From: Usnea hakonensis
Taxonomy: Eukaryota; Ascomycota; Lecanoromycetes; Lecanorales; Parmeliaceae
Reading direction: 5' to 3'
NCBI GenBank assembly: GCA_013423325.1
Contig: BLJB01000423.1
Coordinates: 1-47,067, forward strand
DNA length: 47,067 nt
The notes beneath the pieces were generated by a model, which searched no databases, was not told the DNA's origin, and worked only from the letters and a program-made list of their open reading frames with translations. Each line of letters starts with the position of its first letter. The first letter of the stretch is position 1. Shown one piece after another: positions 1 to 11,245 of this stretch. The translations under genes and the position numbers were made by a program.

Positions 1-881
1 GGAGAGAGAGAGGATATAGGGGGGGGGGGGGATTAGGCATAAGCAGGATATATTTACCTACAGCCTTTCCAAAAATCCCATCTCTCTCTCTCTCTCACAC
101 CCCCAACCCTCCTAACTCACAAACCGCACGCCATACCTACTCAAAAACCCTACAAACTTTCATCGAACCAACCCCTCCCTTCTCTCCCTCCATACCTTAT
201 CTCCCTTCACTCTATCTATCCTATCCCTCACACCCGCTCGCTCGCTTACTTACTTAATAAGTAATTACCTAGCTAGCTCTAGCTTAACTACCTTATCTAT
301 CTTCATCCTTATCATCATTATTTTTCGCGTCCCGTAGCTTTCTTCCCCAGAGAAATAATTAATGGATGGATGGAAGGATAGAAGGATGGATAGATTAATG
401 GATGGAAGGATGGAAGGAAGGAAGGAAGTGAAGTAAATATCGCCGCTTCGGTCGGTTTTGATTACGGATAGCGGTGCTAGGGATGGGTGGGTAAATATAC
501 ACTAAGCTTATAGCCCATGTTAAGGAGGTGAGGTGGGAGGATTTGTATGGAATTGGAAGAGAAGGGAAGGGGGGATGGGAAGGGGAAGTGTGGAGAGGTT
601 TGGAGGGGTTTGGTGGGGAGAGGAGGGAGGGGGGAGTATATAGAAGGGTTTAGAGGGGGGAGGTTGGTGGAGGGGGCCTATTTCTTTTTTTTTTTGTGTT
701 AGCCGAACTCGGTAGCTCTGGACTTAACCGTTGCATTTAATTCGTTTTGATTCTCTGCGTACCCTTGGTAGTTAAACCCCGCTGAAACGACGACGCTGCC
801 ATGTTAGATGGATGAATGAGATTGATTTGGAGGGTTTTGAGTATGGATGTAGATGGCTGTCTGCTAGTCTTCACGTTATAT
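1..881. other. Low-complexity flank, no gene seen
   Basis: No coding region is supported here. The stretch holds a G run (about 18-31), a CT microsatellite (about 80-97), a long pyrimidine-rich tract (about 80-250), a GGAA/GGAT tetranucleotide tract and a purine-rich tract (about 520-680). It lies downstream of the HET gene. Purine/pyrimidine asymmetry of this kind is common near fungal promoters, but no gene on the left edge can be shown. Confidence 0.6.
361..430. repeat. GGAT/GGAA tetranucleotide microsatellite
   Basis: The tract is made of imperfect GGAT and GGAA units and ends in four GGAA-type units in a row. It is a simple-sequence repeat with no sign of function. Confidence 0.85.
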
Positions 882-3212
882 TCACCCCAGAACGACGACC
901 TTCCTCTCCGCCCCAGCCCTCGACCACGCATCAATATGTATAGTGCCCACGCCAACCCTATACGCCACGCCCCCCCTCATCACCTCCACAAGCATAATAT
1001 TATATAAACACCACAACTTCTCCCCATCGAACCTCTGCTCATCAAACCCGTACCCACTCGTCGAGGTATCCACATTTGGCCTATCGGGGAAATATTGCTT
1101 TTCGAGCGTCGTCGCCTCGCTATCGACCAACAGATCCGGGTCACCGTCCCCCCGACCCCTTTGCAACGACGAGATTTTGGTTCGAGAAAGCATGATGGTT
1201 TCGTAGCGGGCTTCGGCGTTTAGTTTGGTAGCTACGTCTCCGGGGACGAGGACGTAGCCTGCAATGTAGCCGTCCATATCGCGTAGGGGTAATGGGCAGA
1301 CGGTGTGGTGTTCTGGGGTGCATTTGTGGAAGTAGAGGGCCATCGTGAGATAGTGGCCGAGTCCGAGCCAGAATTTGTTGGTCACTTCGGCTTCAAACTC
1401 GATGTGTTCGCTCGTGCCGGGTTTCAGATGCGGCCTGGTTGGTCCTTCGTGTTCCAGTGCGGTGGGGTGGAGGAAGAACTGATCGGGATTTTTGATTTCC
1501 CAGTAATAAGGATTGCCTTTCTCGTCCAATCCGCTTTTCCACTGGCGACGACAGAGGATACGCTTGACAGCGTCTTGATCCGCGCCCGTCGGATATCGAG
1601 AGTCTTCACTCGAGAAGCTCTTGCCGTCTTCTTCCCCGACCCACTGGATCCTCGAGAGATTTTCCTGCATATTGCAACGGACTTCGCCGACCCACCCGGC
1701 CCATGACCAGCTTGGGAAAATCGGAAGACCGCTCTCGGGGTCACGACGTCGTGTCATTGGCCCCTGAGGCTGCCATAGGAGTTGAGAGTCCAGTTCCGAA
1801 CGAGGGAGGCCAAACAGAAAATCACTGCGGAACAGCGGACGAAGCCGAGATGCCACTCCTTCGAAGGCGTTGAGGATATCCGATGGATAGGTCAAGTTGC
1901 GCGAGGTGTAGTCTGCCACTGTCCGAGAGTAGGAGAGGATATTGACGGCGCGGGAAGCTGGGATGAGATTTCGTGAGTAATCGCTGAGCAGGACGGGAAC
2001 TGGTTTTTTAAGCAAGCCACTCTCAGCACCGTCCACGCTCTCCATGAAAGCATCTGGACGATGACAGCAGGTGAAGAAGCATCTCTGATTGGCAACATAG
2101 ATAACCCTTGTCGACAGGATACGCTCTTGAAAAGTCCAAGCCCGGGTGTTCCAGGACGATTGACCGATTGACTTGTCAAAAATGGGTGGTCGGTTGGTTA
2201 GTGAGAGCCCTTGAACACTTTCAACAAGCTGTGCAAACGTACGCAAGTTTGTTCCCCAGCCCGATAATCCTACGTCAGCGTTGCTACCGGAAGCGGCTGC
2301 AATTGTGAGGATCGCGGAGCCATAGATGGAGTCCATCGCAGTGATCTGAAGCGCCTTGTCGTCATCGTCATCTTGAATAATACAGAGGCTGTCAACCCAC
2401 AGGTATCGCTCTCCAAGCTCTCTGACAAGTTCTATAGCATCTTTAATAGTATCTGGTATTTCCTCAAGCCTTTCTAAAAGTCCCGCTTCCTTCTCAAGGT
2501 AACTTCGAATGTCCTTGGTGTTGCGAAGGGTCTTGCTGTGACCCCAGACATAGCTCAAAGCTAGATACCGACAAGTGTTATTGCCGCCTACAATACGCAT
2601 TTTGTGTACGTCGATAAGTCGAAATGGTCCTGGAAGACTAGCACTTGGATTCTGGGAAGGCTCTCCGCCGCACTTGCCATTCAAGCAAGTAGAATACCAA
2701 TGTTTGATAGTGCTGATATTTATTCGACTCATCGTGATAGTCTTCTGCTTCTCGCTTTCATTACTCTGGTTCCATCCGTCTTCGATCCCGTGGATAAGAA
2801 GATCCTTGGAGGCGTCGATAGACGTGCCCTTTAGAAGCCTGTCGAGGTAGATACAAAGCTGCCGAGGACCGTTGGAACTACCATCCATGGGCAGCACTTG
2901 CAATTCACAGGCCACTGGTTTCTCAACATCAAATTCAAAGGGAAGCTTTTCTCCTTTAAATGCGAGCTGAACTGTGTGTGTAACCAAACGACAGAACGAG
3001 CACTCACTCTTCCGAACAATCTGCTCAAGGGAGCTTAGAGGTACCTTTTCTAGTAGCTGTCGGGGTGGGCTGCTCAGCAGATACCGAAAGTCAATATGTC
3101 GACAAATGATACACAAGTGGCTTGGGTCGGTTGGCGGTAGAACCTCTGGATTTTCGATCCACCACGCCTTGGAACTTGATGCAACATCGACCTCCCTCTG
3201 GACCGCGGGCAT
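882..3212 (-). CDS. HET-domain protein (heterokaryon incompatibility)
   Basis: Single-exon ORF of 776 residues read from the ATG at 3210-3212; the open frame runs four codons further but begins there with GTG. The N-terminus has two CxxC pairs (CIIC near residue 34, CSFC near 71). The HET core (PF06985) starts near residue 215 with YLALSYVWG and continues with LWVDSLCIIQDD and the conserved ILTIAAASG segment. The C-terminal 350 residues are the variable part usual in this family. HET domains are known as cell-death effectors or signalling modules in fungal nonself recognition; that this copy does so is inferred. The gene is intact and stands alone, with no operon-like neighbour. It shows no nonsense decay, unlike the polyketide locus at the right end. 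Confidence 0.93.
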   Translation of the reverse strand: MPAVQREVDVASSSKAWWIENPEVLPPTDPSHLCIICRHIDFRYLLSSPPRQLLEKVPLSSLEQIVRKSECSFCRLVTHTVQLAFKGEKLPFEFDVEKPVACELQVLPMDGSSNGPRQLCIYLDRLLKGTSIDASKDLLIHGIEDGWNQSNESEKQKTITMSRINISTIKHWYSTCLNGKCGGEPSQNPSASLPGPFRLIDVHKMRIVGGNNTCRYLALSYVWGHSKTLRNTKDIRSYLEKEAGLLERLEEIPDTIKDAIELVRELGERYLWVDSLCIIQDDDDDKALQITAMDSIYGSAILTIAAASGSNADVGLSGWGTNLRTFAQLVESVQGLSLTNRPPIFDKSIGQSSWNTRAWTFQERILSTRVIYVANQRCFFTCCHRPDAFMESVDGAESGLLKKPVPVLLSDYSRNLIPASRAVNILSYSRTVADYTSRNLTYPSDILNAFEGVASRLRPLFRSDFLFGLPRSELDSQLLWQPQGPMTRRRDPESGLPIFPSWSWAGWVGEVRCNMQENLSRIQWVGEEDGKSFSSEDSRYPTGADQDAVKRILCRRQWKSGLDEKGNPYYWEIKNPDQFFLHPTALEHEGPTRPHLKPGTSEHIEFEAEVTNKFWLGLGHYLTMALYFHKCTPEHHTVCPLPLRDMDGYIAGYVLVPGDVATKLNAEARYETIMLSRTKISSLQRGRGDGDPDLLVDSEATTLEKQYFPDRPNVDTSTSGYGFDEQRFDGEKLWCLYNIMLVEVMRGGVAYRVGVGTIHIDAWSRAGAERKVVVLG

Positions 3213-3839
3213 CTTGTAGGTCACTGCGAGCCGATCCAGAAGAACTTGTTGAGTGCTGGTCTCTGATTAAGAGTGTGCTAAAGGGTAAAGGGTGAGCGTG
3301 CTTGATCGGATAATGGCGGGATACTAGTAGCGGATCTGACGCTTAGTGTTGTGTATTATGTTCGGAGTGGAGATGGACGGCCGAGGGGAGGTTGAAGGAG
3401 CCTAAGGAACCGCGTTAAGCCAGTGAGCTACATGTGCACCCATCTCATCCAGCGACGAAGACAATGGTAATGTAGGGAGGTTGTCCTTGCAACCAATCAT
3501 GACAAGAGTAAAGACTCCAAGAGATCGCGAGCTATGGGGTTGGCAGATATATATGGTCGAGAGGGAGACAATAAGCGCCAAGCCCGGCAGCGGAAAAACC
3601 AAAATCCCGATCGGCCCTAAGGACATGTAAACATTGCTTACCTTTCTTTAGGTATACTGTTGTGAAAAGCGTCTTTACGGTCTCTTTGAGTACAACGGAC
3701 ATGGACTCGACCTATGAATCCATACATGTTGCAATTTAGTCACATCGCACTCGCAGTCTGCGGATTATAAGCAGTGACAAATCGCGCCCAAAATCATTGC
3801 TCATCCCTTGCCTTGTGGATGGCTGACACCGGTACATTG
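3213..3839. other. Intergenic spacer, likely HET promoter side
   Basis: About 630 bases upstream of the HET start and downstream of the secreted-protein gene. Only short unconvincing ORFs are present and no repeat or RNA gene was recognised. Confidence 0.5.
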
Positions 3840-4548
3840 CTACTGAGAACTCGTCCCCGCAGTATTTCCATTCGTATTCCGCCACTCCCCATACGCTACC
3901 GTCCGAACACGATGTTTATCCCGGTCATTCGTATAATTGACCACAAAGTTGAACGATTGAACCGAGGGTTCCAAACCTCGATTATAATATACGACTTTGA
4001 TCAAAAAGCCAATATCTCGATACGCCAAATTCCAGCCAAAAGGATTCTTGACCACGTCCATACTAAGCGTCCCGGGAGTATCCGTCGTGCAGGCGTAACT
4101 CCCTTGCGGGTACGGCGTCCACTTGCCTTGAGCCGATGACGAGGGAATTTGGTCAATGAGGCCGAATTCGCATTCGAAGAGGAAATTTGCCAGACCTGGT
4201 CTTCGGGTCGCCGGTCCATGGTCGTTTCCGAAGCTCACCGTGTACGAATCATCGTTGGCGGCTGTGAGGTTGCTGGGGGCTTCTTGACTGTGCTTGGTAG
4301 TCAGCTGGGGTTGAAATTGTCTTCGCGGGGATTGAGTCAGCTTACGGCCCATTGATAGGCACTATTTGAGATCCATCGCCCGAAATCCAATACGATGTCC
4401 AGCTATTTAAGGATGAGTAGTTGCCCAGGGCATCAGGCGCGGACAGTGTTAGGCTCGAGTCGGATGGGGAGGCTGGCGTCGACAGGGTTGACCCAAAAGA
4501 GAGAAGGCCATTTACTGTGATCAAGAATAGAATATTCGAGGGCACCAT
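3840..4548 (-). CDS. Small secreted protein of unknown function
   Basis: Two exons, 4548-4346 and 4287-3840, flank a 58-nt intron (4345-4288) with donor GTAAGC, branch CTGAC and acceptor CAG. The join gives 216 residues in frame. Start ATG 4546-4548 puts a hydrophobic signal peptide (VPSNILFLITVNGLLSFG) at the very N-terminus; an upstream in-frame start would bury it. The mature part has Ser/Thr-rich sequence, few cysteines (FECEF and YACTT) and possible N-glycosylation sites (NYSS, NLTA, NYTN). No family was recognised. Its size and export signal fit secreted or effector-like fungal proteins, but that is inference only. Confidence 0.72.
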
Positions 4549-6004
4549 TGTCGGGAGGCGTTGATCGAGAATCGTCAAGATGGACTTAAACTGGTCTTGG
4601 ACATTTTGGCATCCTGGCATTATATTATATGCATTCCTGTGACTCATGTCGTCAATGCGCTTTTAGCGGACAGACGCAAGATTTTTACAGCGACAACAAA
4701 GCGCAACACGCGCACACACTGTCGCATGCCAGATCTGAAATTGTGGATTTTCGGCTCTTTGCGTTTGCAAAAATTGCAGCACCTCTCCCGACTCCCATTT
4801 TTTTGCGCTAATCAGAGGGTTTGAAGATGCGCCGCAAGCTTTCCCAGGTTTCATTAGAGGCGCCACTCGCTTATAAGAGCATTTGCCTGCCGCGCACAGA
4901 CGATTTATTAGAAGTGCGAGGTAAGAGATTGGCCGGTAGTGAGAATTATCGTTTTATCATCGTTCTCGCAAAATTTTGCTTCACTTTTTTTTATCTTGTG
5001 CAATCTATGTGCTTTGACTCCTTTCATTCCTGTTGGCGCTTATAGTGTCTTTACTCATCAAAATCCTCCTCGGCAAAGATATTGGTGGAAATACCCGCTT
5101 CTACCAGCAATACTTAAGCTTGTCGTATTTGCTTATGCCTAAATCACATTTTTACTGACGGTAGAGCCAATGTTATAGCGCCGCCTTTACGCCCTCCGCG
5201 ACTACCGAAGCCTTCATAGCGTTTATTCACTATGTGATCCTTCGTGGTATCCTCCGTAATAGACCTATGGCGGCGTTCCTTAAGCCAGAGTAGCCGCCGT
5301 GGGGGCCATACTCCTCCATCGCGTCATGGTCACAGAATCATTGATGATACCGCGGCTCCTACTGCCCGTTGCGGAAATTGGAACATCCAACGGGAGAACC
5401 AGGTTTGATATCTCCAGACAGCCAAGTGGATGATGTTGATAGCCTCGGCTCCTGGCGACTGCTTCAGAGGCCGAACAAAAGATGCGTCGATGGCGTTCTA
5501 CTCTGGATATGTCAGCAATGATGCAACTTTGATTTTATAACGATTCAATTCTCCTGAGCACGAAGTGATTCGTGATACAAATTTACAATAGTAGAGAGGG
5601 AACCAACTTTACAAATGTGGGCTATACGATTCTTCGATATTGATATTCTTTGGTGATAATGTGGAGGGCTGCTTTGTAGATTGGGTGTGGATAATTGGAC
5701 ACTTCATATTTGTGTACTGGAATATGTGGATGTCCATCTTGAGAAGAAATGTACACGGAGGAAAGAAGACTACTATATTTGGAATGCTGACTTCACTCGA
5801 ATCGCTAAAGCATCTCAGCTCTTTATTATACGCTCCTTCGGAAACGGTCTGCTGTAGGCCCAATTGACAGCTAGCTAGGCTTTAGAGGCAATTTGTATTC
5901 TGTGACTAAACCCCACTCGACAAAAGCTACTCAAGATACGCAGTCGTCTTCAGAGCGAGCCTCAAGGACGAACAATACCGTCATTGTCGTAGACTCTCTT
6001 TATC
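4549..6004. other. Intergenic, no supported gene
   Basis: About 1.45 kb with only short scattered ORFs. The part around 5160-5420 is GC-richer and could be an old coding relic, but no reading frame stays open and no domain is recognisable. Nothing else was seen. Confidence 0.5.
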
Positions 6005-7180
6005 ATGAGCGATCATGTCGTTCCTCGAGCGCCATCCAATCAGTGGTCTCTAGATCAATTTCTACCAGATATGCCTAGTCTCTTTAATGGCATTGACCTC
6101 CACCTCCCACAAAGCTTTCTAGATGCCTTACGGAATAAGAGCGAAAAACCCTTGAATCCTTTATTGCATGACCCAATTCCTGTACGGACCCTCAATAGTA
6201 TGCACAAAGGTCTCGCCACGGAGATTCATGACGGTTCGGAATGGTCTACGATTTCGCCAGATTCTGGGTTCTACTCGATTAGTGGAGTCTCGTCGGCTTT
6301 GTCTTCCTTGGATCGCCATCAACATTGGTGTCTTATCTGCGAGAATCCCCCCTCATTTCGGAGATGCGGTGACTGGAAGAAGCACATGAGAGGGCATGAG
6401 ACAAGGTACACTTGTTTAGTATGCGAGTCTCAAAAAGGCCCAAATCATACCAACGCCCCAGCTTTTACGCGCAGAAGTAACCTACTCAATCACCTCAAAA
6501 AACACGGTGACCTACGTCATACCGTTCAAGCTGATAGTTGCCGTCGAACACAGCAGAATAAGTTCTACGCGTGTGGGTTCTACATGGCTCTCTTTAGGAC
6601 GTCGGCGCTGTATCTCAATCATATCGATCAACAGCATTACAGAAACCATGAAACCTTAGAACACTGGGATGGGAACAAAGTCATTCTTGGTTTGTCGCAA
6701 CAGCCATTGGTACGGGAGGCGTGGAAGCGTATCTTGGCCTCGAACTCTTTGTCTGAGCATCTTTTATTCACCAGGGAAAAGACCGTAGGCAGGGGTCTGC
6801 AGCAGTCACTGGAAACAAGTAAAGAGGCGCCGGAAGCTCTCGCAATAACGGCGTTAACTACAAGTGTTAATAGTTCGAGGCAACCCGAATCGATCCCATC
6901 AGTAACCAAATATCATGACACTGCCTAAAGACTTGACTTCGGATTGGAACCCCGGGCGGTGCGGTTCAAGCAGTTTCCGGAAAATTTTGATGAGGCGAAG
7001 TGCAATTTTTCGTCTCAACCGAGGTCTTATGACCACTTGGTTTCAATGTCCAGCTTAGAACTTCGAGGGTTAGAAGAAAGCAGGGAGCAAGATCTATGGG
7101 ATCCACTTCGTATCTATGAAGACAAGATACTCCCCATCATGAATCATGATGCACGTCACGCAGCCCCTGGTAGCATTTAA
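6005..7180 (+). CDS. C2H2 zinc-finger protein, possible in-frame intron or premature stop
   Basis: The frame opens at ATG 6005 and has three finger-like segments. The first is CLIC ending in HMRGH, the second CLVC ending in HLKKH, and the third starts ACGFY and ends HIDQQH, where a Tyr stands where a Cys is expected. This arrangement is typical of a fungal C2H2 family of unknown DNA target. The frame meets TAA at 6926-6928 and then stays open, in the same frame, to a TAA at 7178-7180. Either the protein is 307 residues, or a 72-nt phase-0 intron (6902-6973, GTAACC to CAG) removes the stop and gives 367 residues, or the stop is a mutation. The tail beyond the stop looks coding (acidic, no low complexity), which favours the second or third option. 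Probably nuclear. Confidence 0.7.
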
Positions 7181-7779
7181 TAGGGTGATAGGGACTACCA
7201 CAGCGCACAAACAAGAAGAATTCGAAGCTTGGCCGAAAGCTAAGAGGCAGAAGTCGCTTCAGGCACTGCGATGTTAACGGACTCAGCACGTAGTAGCTTT
7301 CTGTTATAGACAAGTTCGTTTTCCCCGAGCAAACAAATAGTGTTAACCCTACATCCATTGAGTCCACTTAATCGAAACGCCGACGATGTCGTATAGACTT
7401 ATGAGCGAGCGACTCCTTCCGAATAGTCCTCAGTCTCAATGACTGGGCTGAGAGACAAACATTCTACGGCAGCCGAGTGGACAACCATCAAAATAGCGCC
7501 ACTAATGCAAAATAGCGGGATTTTTCAAGAAAGGGACGTGCAAGTGAGTCTATCCGACGAGCGATAGGATCGGTCACAAGAAGCTGTTAACGTGCTACGT
7601 AGTGTTCCTATATAGAAATGCTACGGTGGAATAGCCTAGCTAAGGCTACAACAACATCAGAACACTTTGTGGACTATAGCGACGGCCAGCAGGGTCTCGA
7701 CAGTTGCAGAAAAATTGGAGAAACCAGTAAATATATATAAGAATGTAGGGCTCACGACTCTTCACAGTCGCAGGCCGAT
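7181..7779. other. Intergenic spacer between two zinc-finger genes
   Basis: About 600 bases with no supported ORF. A TA-rich TATATATAA stretch near 7732-7740 lies about 40 bases before the next gene start and may be its promoter element. Confidence 0.45.
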
Positions 7780-9305
7780 ATGTCAGATACATCGATGAGT
7801 CTGCAAAGCGAAAACACCAGCGCAAGCCCGAGCCAGTCACCATGTGGCAGCTTTGATTTGAAAATTGTGCAGGCAAAGCATAAACTAATGGTGACCTTGA
7901 TGAAGGAAGTCTACGCCATGTTTGACTCAAAATGGAAAGCTGGGGTGCGGACATGTGCACCCACTCAATAAAGGTCATCTGAGAAACATGCTCAATCATC
8001 CCAGTCAGAAGCGTCTCGAGGTAGTAAGAACGCCAAAAAGCGTTTGAACGATAGAGACATCTCGCCTCCTGGTGATGATAATGGTAAAAGAAAGAAGAAC
8101 GACGACCTCGAGACTGTATTACAGCAACCACGACGGCTATTCGCATGTCCATTTCATAAGTATGATCCATATAAATATTCTCTCAACAATCATGTGGGAT
8201 CCAAGTATAGAAGCTGCCTAGGACCTGGCTTCAAGTTCATTTCTCACGTCACGTAAGTGGTCTACACTTTGGTGTTCATTTGCATTGACAGGGCTGAGAT
8301 CAGCCACAATAGGCAACATCTGAAGAGAGTGCACCGCGCACCAATCCAATGCCAAAGGTGCTGGCTTATAATGCCAAATCTACAGGCAATGAATACGCAC
8401 GCCAACATGGATGCTAGATGCGAAAAACGCCAACCGCAACCAGAAGGTATTGATCAAGAGAAAATGGACCACATCTTTAGTATCCGCGGTATAACCTGGA
8501 AGAAGGTGTACGAGATACTGTTCCCTGGAGCTGATCCGCCGAGCCCGTGTAAGTCATTGTTGGGACTCTTTAGAGGTTTCACTGACCAAGCCACAACCGT
8601 ACCAGATTTCGAAGCACAAGCCTAAGTGGTTGAATCTTTTCCCCCGCCTTCACTGGCTACGTAGGAATTTGAGGAGTTTGAGGCGTACAATCGTAGGGCG
8701 CTTCCTCAGCTAGTAGAAGCAAACCTCCAGGCAATGGTCAATACCGAGATGGTCACCATTGAGGAGAATCTGAGGAGGTTGGTCGTCGATGTTGTTCGAA
8801 GATGTCAATCGACAGTGGTAGAGAACTATCGGCTCACAAGAGAACCAAGAGTATCGAGCAATCCACCACACCTCCCGCCATCTCATACTGTCCCTAAGGT
8901 GCCACATAAAGAGGATACCTCGCCTACCAACGGCCAGCTACTCGCTCCGACCATAGCAAACACAACATCATACTACTCAGATTTCTTCAAAGAGCCACCT
9001 CATATGGGTGTTGAAGCCGGACCCTCGAGTCTAAGACTACCCGAGAGCGCTGATCGCCTAGCATCTGATCCAAATCACTTTGCAGACTCGGGCTACGCGA
9101 GCTCTCTAGAAGCTTGCAGTTGTAACTGCCATGATGGCATTGAGATTGACGATATTATAAATGGTTCTTTTACGTCCTGGCAAGTTATTGTATCGTTGTT
9201 GACGAGTAAATAGCTGATATTGGGAATTGTAGCGACTGCTTCATCAAGCGCTGTTATCCATGGAATCAAAGTATGGAGGAGTTGGGGACTCCCTTCGACC
9301 AGTAA
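7780..9305 (+). pseudogene. Decayed C2H2-like fungal protein gene
   Basis: It belongs to a fungal family with a basic linker, a CPFHKYDP segment, an RSCLGPGF segment and then LKRVHRAPIQCQRCW. The first frame runs from ATG 7780 to TAA 7969-7971, and the same frame continues through 8044 to 8252. Clean introns are seen at 8253-8291 (GTAAGT to ACAG) and 8549-8605 (GTAAGT, branch CTGAC, CAG). A third intron is expected before 8665, but its donor reads CCTAAGT: the G of GTAAGT is missing, so translation meets a TAA at 8623. The last exon (from 8665) carries the family's acidic helix and a DSGYASS motif; a cysteine-rich tail ending near 9305 is plausible. The gene therefore carries a nonsense codon and a damaged splice site. 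The nonsense codon could alternatively sit in a weak 60-nt intron. Confidence 0.65.
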
Positions 9306-9635
9306 AACTTTGCCCGGGGTGTTAAAACTGCAAGGATCTCCAGTCGACGTGACAAGTACTAAATCAGATTTGTCGAATTTTGTCTGTAAGGACTTACACC
9401 GGAGACCTCGGGATAAATAGGATGGAAATTTCTTTTACTACTATTTATATTGAAAGTTGCTGGAGAGCGGCTTGCAGGAGATATTCTTTCACGGGGTTAA
9501 GAGAGTATTAATTATAAGCAGTGTACTAATGTAAATATAGATCGTCTACATGATTTGTTTGAGCTTCTCTTTTTATTCAGAAGCATAGTGTGGTAGGTTA
9601 AACAAGGAGGGGAAGAAAGCATAAACCCAGAGATA
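9306..9635. other. Spacer, no gene seen
   Basis: About 330 AT-rich bases between the decayed zinc-finger gene and the dispersed repeat. Nothing identifiable was found. Confidence 0.5.
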
Positions 9636-10106
9636 ACCCTACGTTAGTGCTTCGTTTGCCACATCCGAACCATGCGAATTACATGCAAATGAGCACACAG
9701 GAGGTAGCTGTAACAGTGGTTGGCCTGTCTCATTGCCATGGGCAGGCCGAATAGTGACCCCTAAAGGTATATTTAGGCCTTGCTATAGCACTAAGAAGAC
9801 TCCCATATCTATTCGATATAGACCTGGAGTAGATAGATATATATATATACAGGCAGAGGTAGGTAGGCGAAAAAAGACTACAATAAAATAAAGGAGACTC
9901 TACAAGAGATGAATCTACTAAAGAGCCATTGCTAGTGCAAATCACCCTATTTATATACTCCTGAAAGAACACAGTCTCCTAATTCTCATGCCCGGGCCAT
10001 TGCCATAGCCATGGCCACCGAATCCATGCACCGAAACAACACCGAAACCAGTCATGCGATATGCGATATCCGAAATCACTAACCCCCAGTCCTAATGTGG
10101 CGATCT
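9636..10106 (+). repeat. LTR-like dispersed repeat, copy 1
   Basis: This segment matches 27567-28052 over its whole length in the same orientation, at roughly three quarters identity by eye. Shared landmarks in order are GTTAGTGCTTC, AACCATGC, GTGACCCCT, CGATATAGACCT, a TA microsatellite, GGCGAAAAAAGACT, AATAAAGGAGACTCT, CGAATCCATGCACCGAA and GTGGCGA. A TATA-like tract, an AATAAA signal and a length near 470 bp fit a solo LTR. No internal retroelement genes flank it, and TG/CA termini or target duplications could not be fixed. Confidence 0.65.
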
Positions 10107-10458
10107 AAGGTATACTAGAAACGGATCTACCCGCTACTATACTAAGATAATAAAAGGTTCTATATATATCGGGCACCCAGCAGAGAGATGACCCTGCTTT
10201 TGGCTTTCTTGGATGCTTGACACATTCCAGCACCTTCTCCATTCTACTATGTGTTGAAAATGACTTAGCACTTTGACCCCGTGTCAAACCTTTACCCCGC
10301 AGTGTGGCAAACAGGGGTATAAGTAGCCTCCTCTCACCCGTAAAATCAATCAATCCTCCCTTCTCTCACCACTTCCAACACCTTCTCTTCACTCTCTCCG
10401 GCACCGACTATTGAAGCCTACTACACACCTACAGTACAACCATCACTTCTATCCTATC

Positions 10459-11245
10459 ATGTCCACCACCAGTGACGATGACCGTGGGGAAGGTATCATC
10501 GGGCGGAAAATGGTCTTCTGCGATCTACTCCAAACATTCTCAATAGACGAGCTCATCAAGACCTGCCCAGAGTGTCGCTGCTTCTTCCTCCACTGCTGCC
10601 ACTGCGCAACTCTCTACGGCGAACTAGAAAAACCATGCCACCATTTCCGCCTCATTTTCTCAGATGGCGCCTGTCGTTCCAACGGCAAAGTTGGAGCCAC
10701 GGCTGGAATCGGGATTCTCTTTGGCGAGGAGCCGTTGAGCCAGCGAGCTATACCAATCACGGCAGAGCTGGACCCGGGACAGAAGAGGACGAGTCAGCGG
10801 GCGGAATTGCTAGCTGCGCTGGCTGCGGTGCGGTTTATGGCTGAGGCTGATAGGCTTAATCGGGAGAGTACGATGGGGGAGAATAAAAGTGATCGTGAAG
10901 GAGTGAATGATGCGTGGGTTGTCGCTACGGATTCGGAGTATGTGGTCAAGGGAATGACGGAGTGGCTTCCGACCTGGAAGGTAAACCTCGTGCCCACCCT
11001 TTATACCTACTAGCTTTTCACAATCCTGACGGAAGCTAATCGCGGTGACATAGTCGAATGGCCTCCGTAACAACCGCGGTAATAGGCCCGCCAATCTAGA
11101 TTTGTTCCTGAAACTCGACGCGGAAATCACGAAGCAGGAGAACCGACAGGATTTGAAGATTGGCTTCTGGCATGTCGCCCGCGAATATAATACCCGTGCA
11201 GATGCGCTCGCGAAAGAAGCTTCTGAGGAGGGAGACCTGGAGTAA
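10459..11245 (+). CDS. Ribonuclease HI family protein with Cys-rich N-terminus
   Basis: Two exons, 10459-10980 and 11054-11245, flank a 73-nt intron (10981-11053, GTAAAC to ATAG) and give 237 residues. The RNase H fold (PF00075) starts near residue 70. Its acidic catalytic residues are visible: Asp in FSDGACRSNG, Glu in SQRAELLAAL, Asp in VATDSEYVVKG and the late Asp in YNTRADALAKEA. It would cleave the RNA strand of RNA-DNA hybrids. Ahead of it sits a Cys/His cluster (CPECRCF, CCHCATL, CHHF) that could bind zinc; this is not the hybrid-binding domain usual in eukaryotic RNase H1. The start chosen is the first true ATG, as the frame extends upstream only from a TTG. The gene is intact and could equally derive from a retroelement-type RNase H, though no reverse transcriptase is near. 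Confidence 0.88.

Noticed and set aside
5160..5420. GC-richer stretch resembling Gly/Arg-rich coding sequence
   Set aside because: Every frame is broken and no homology could be argued from the sequence alone.
7646..8170. 174-residue minus-strand ORF
   Set aside because: It lies opposite the zinc-finger coding exons and has no family features; it is a shadow of the plus-strand gene.
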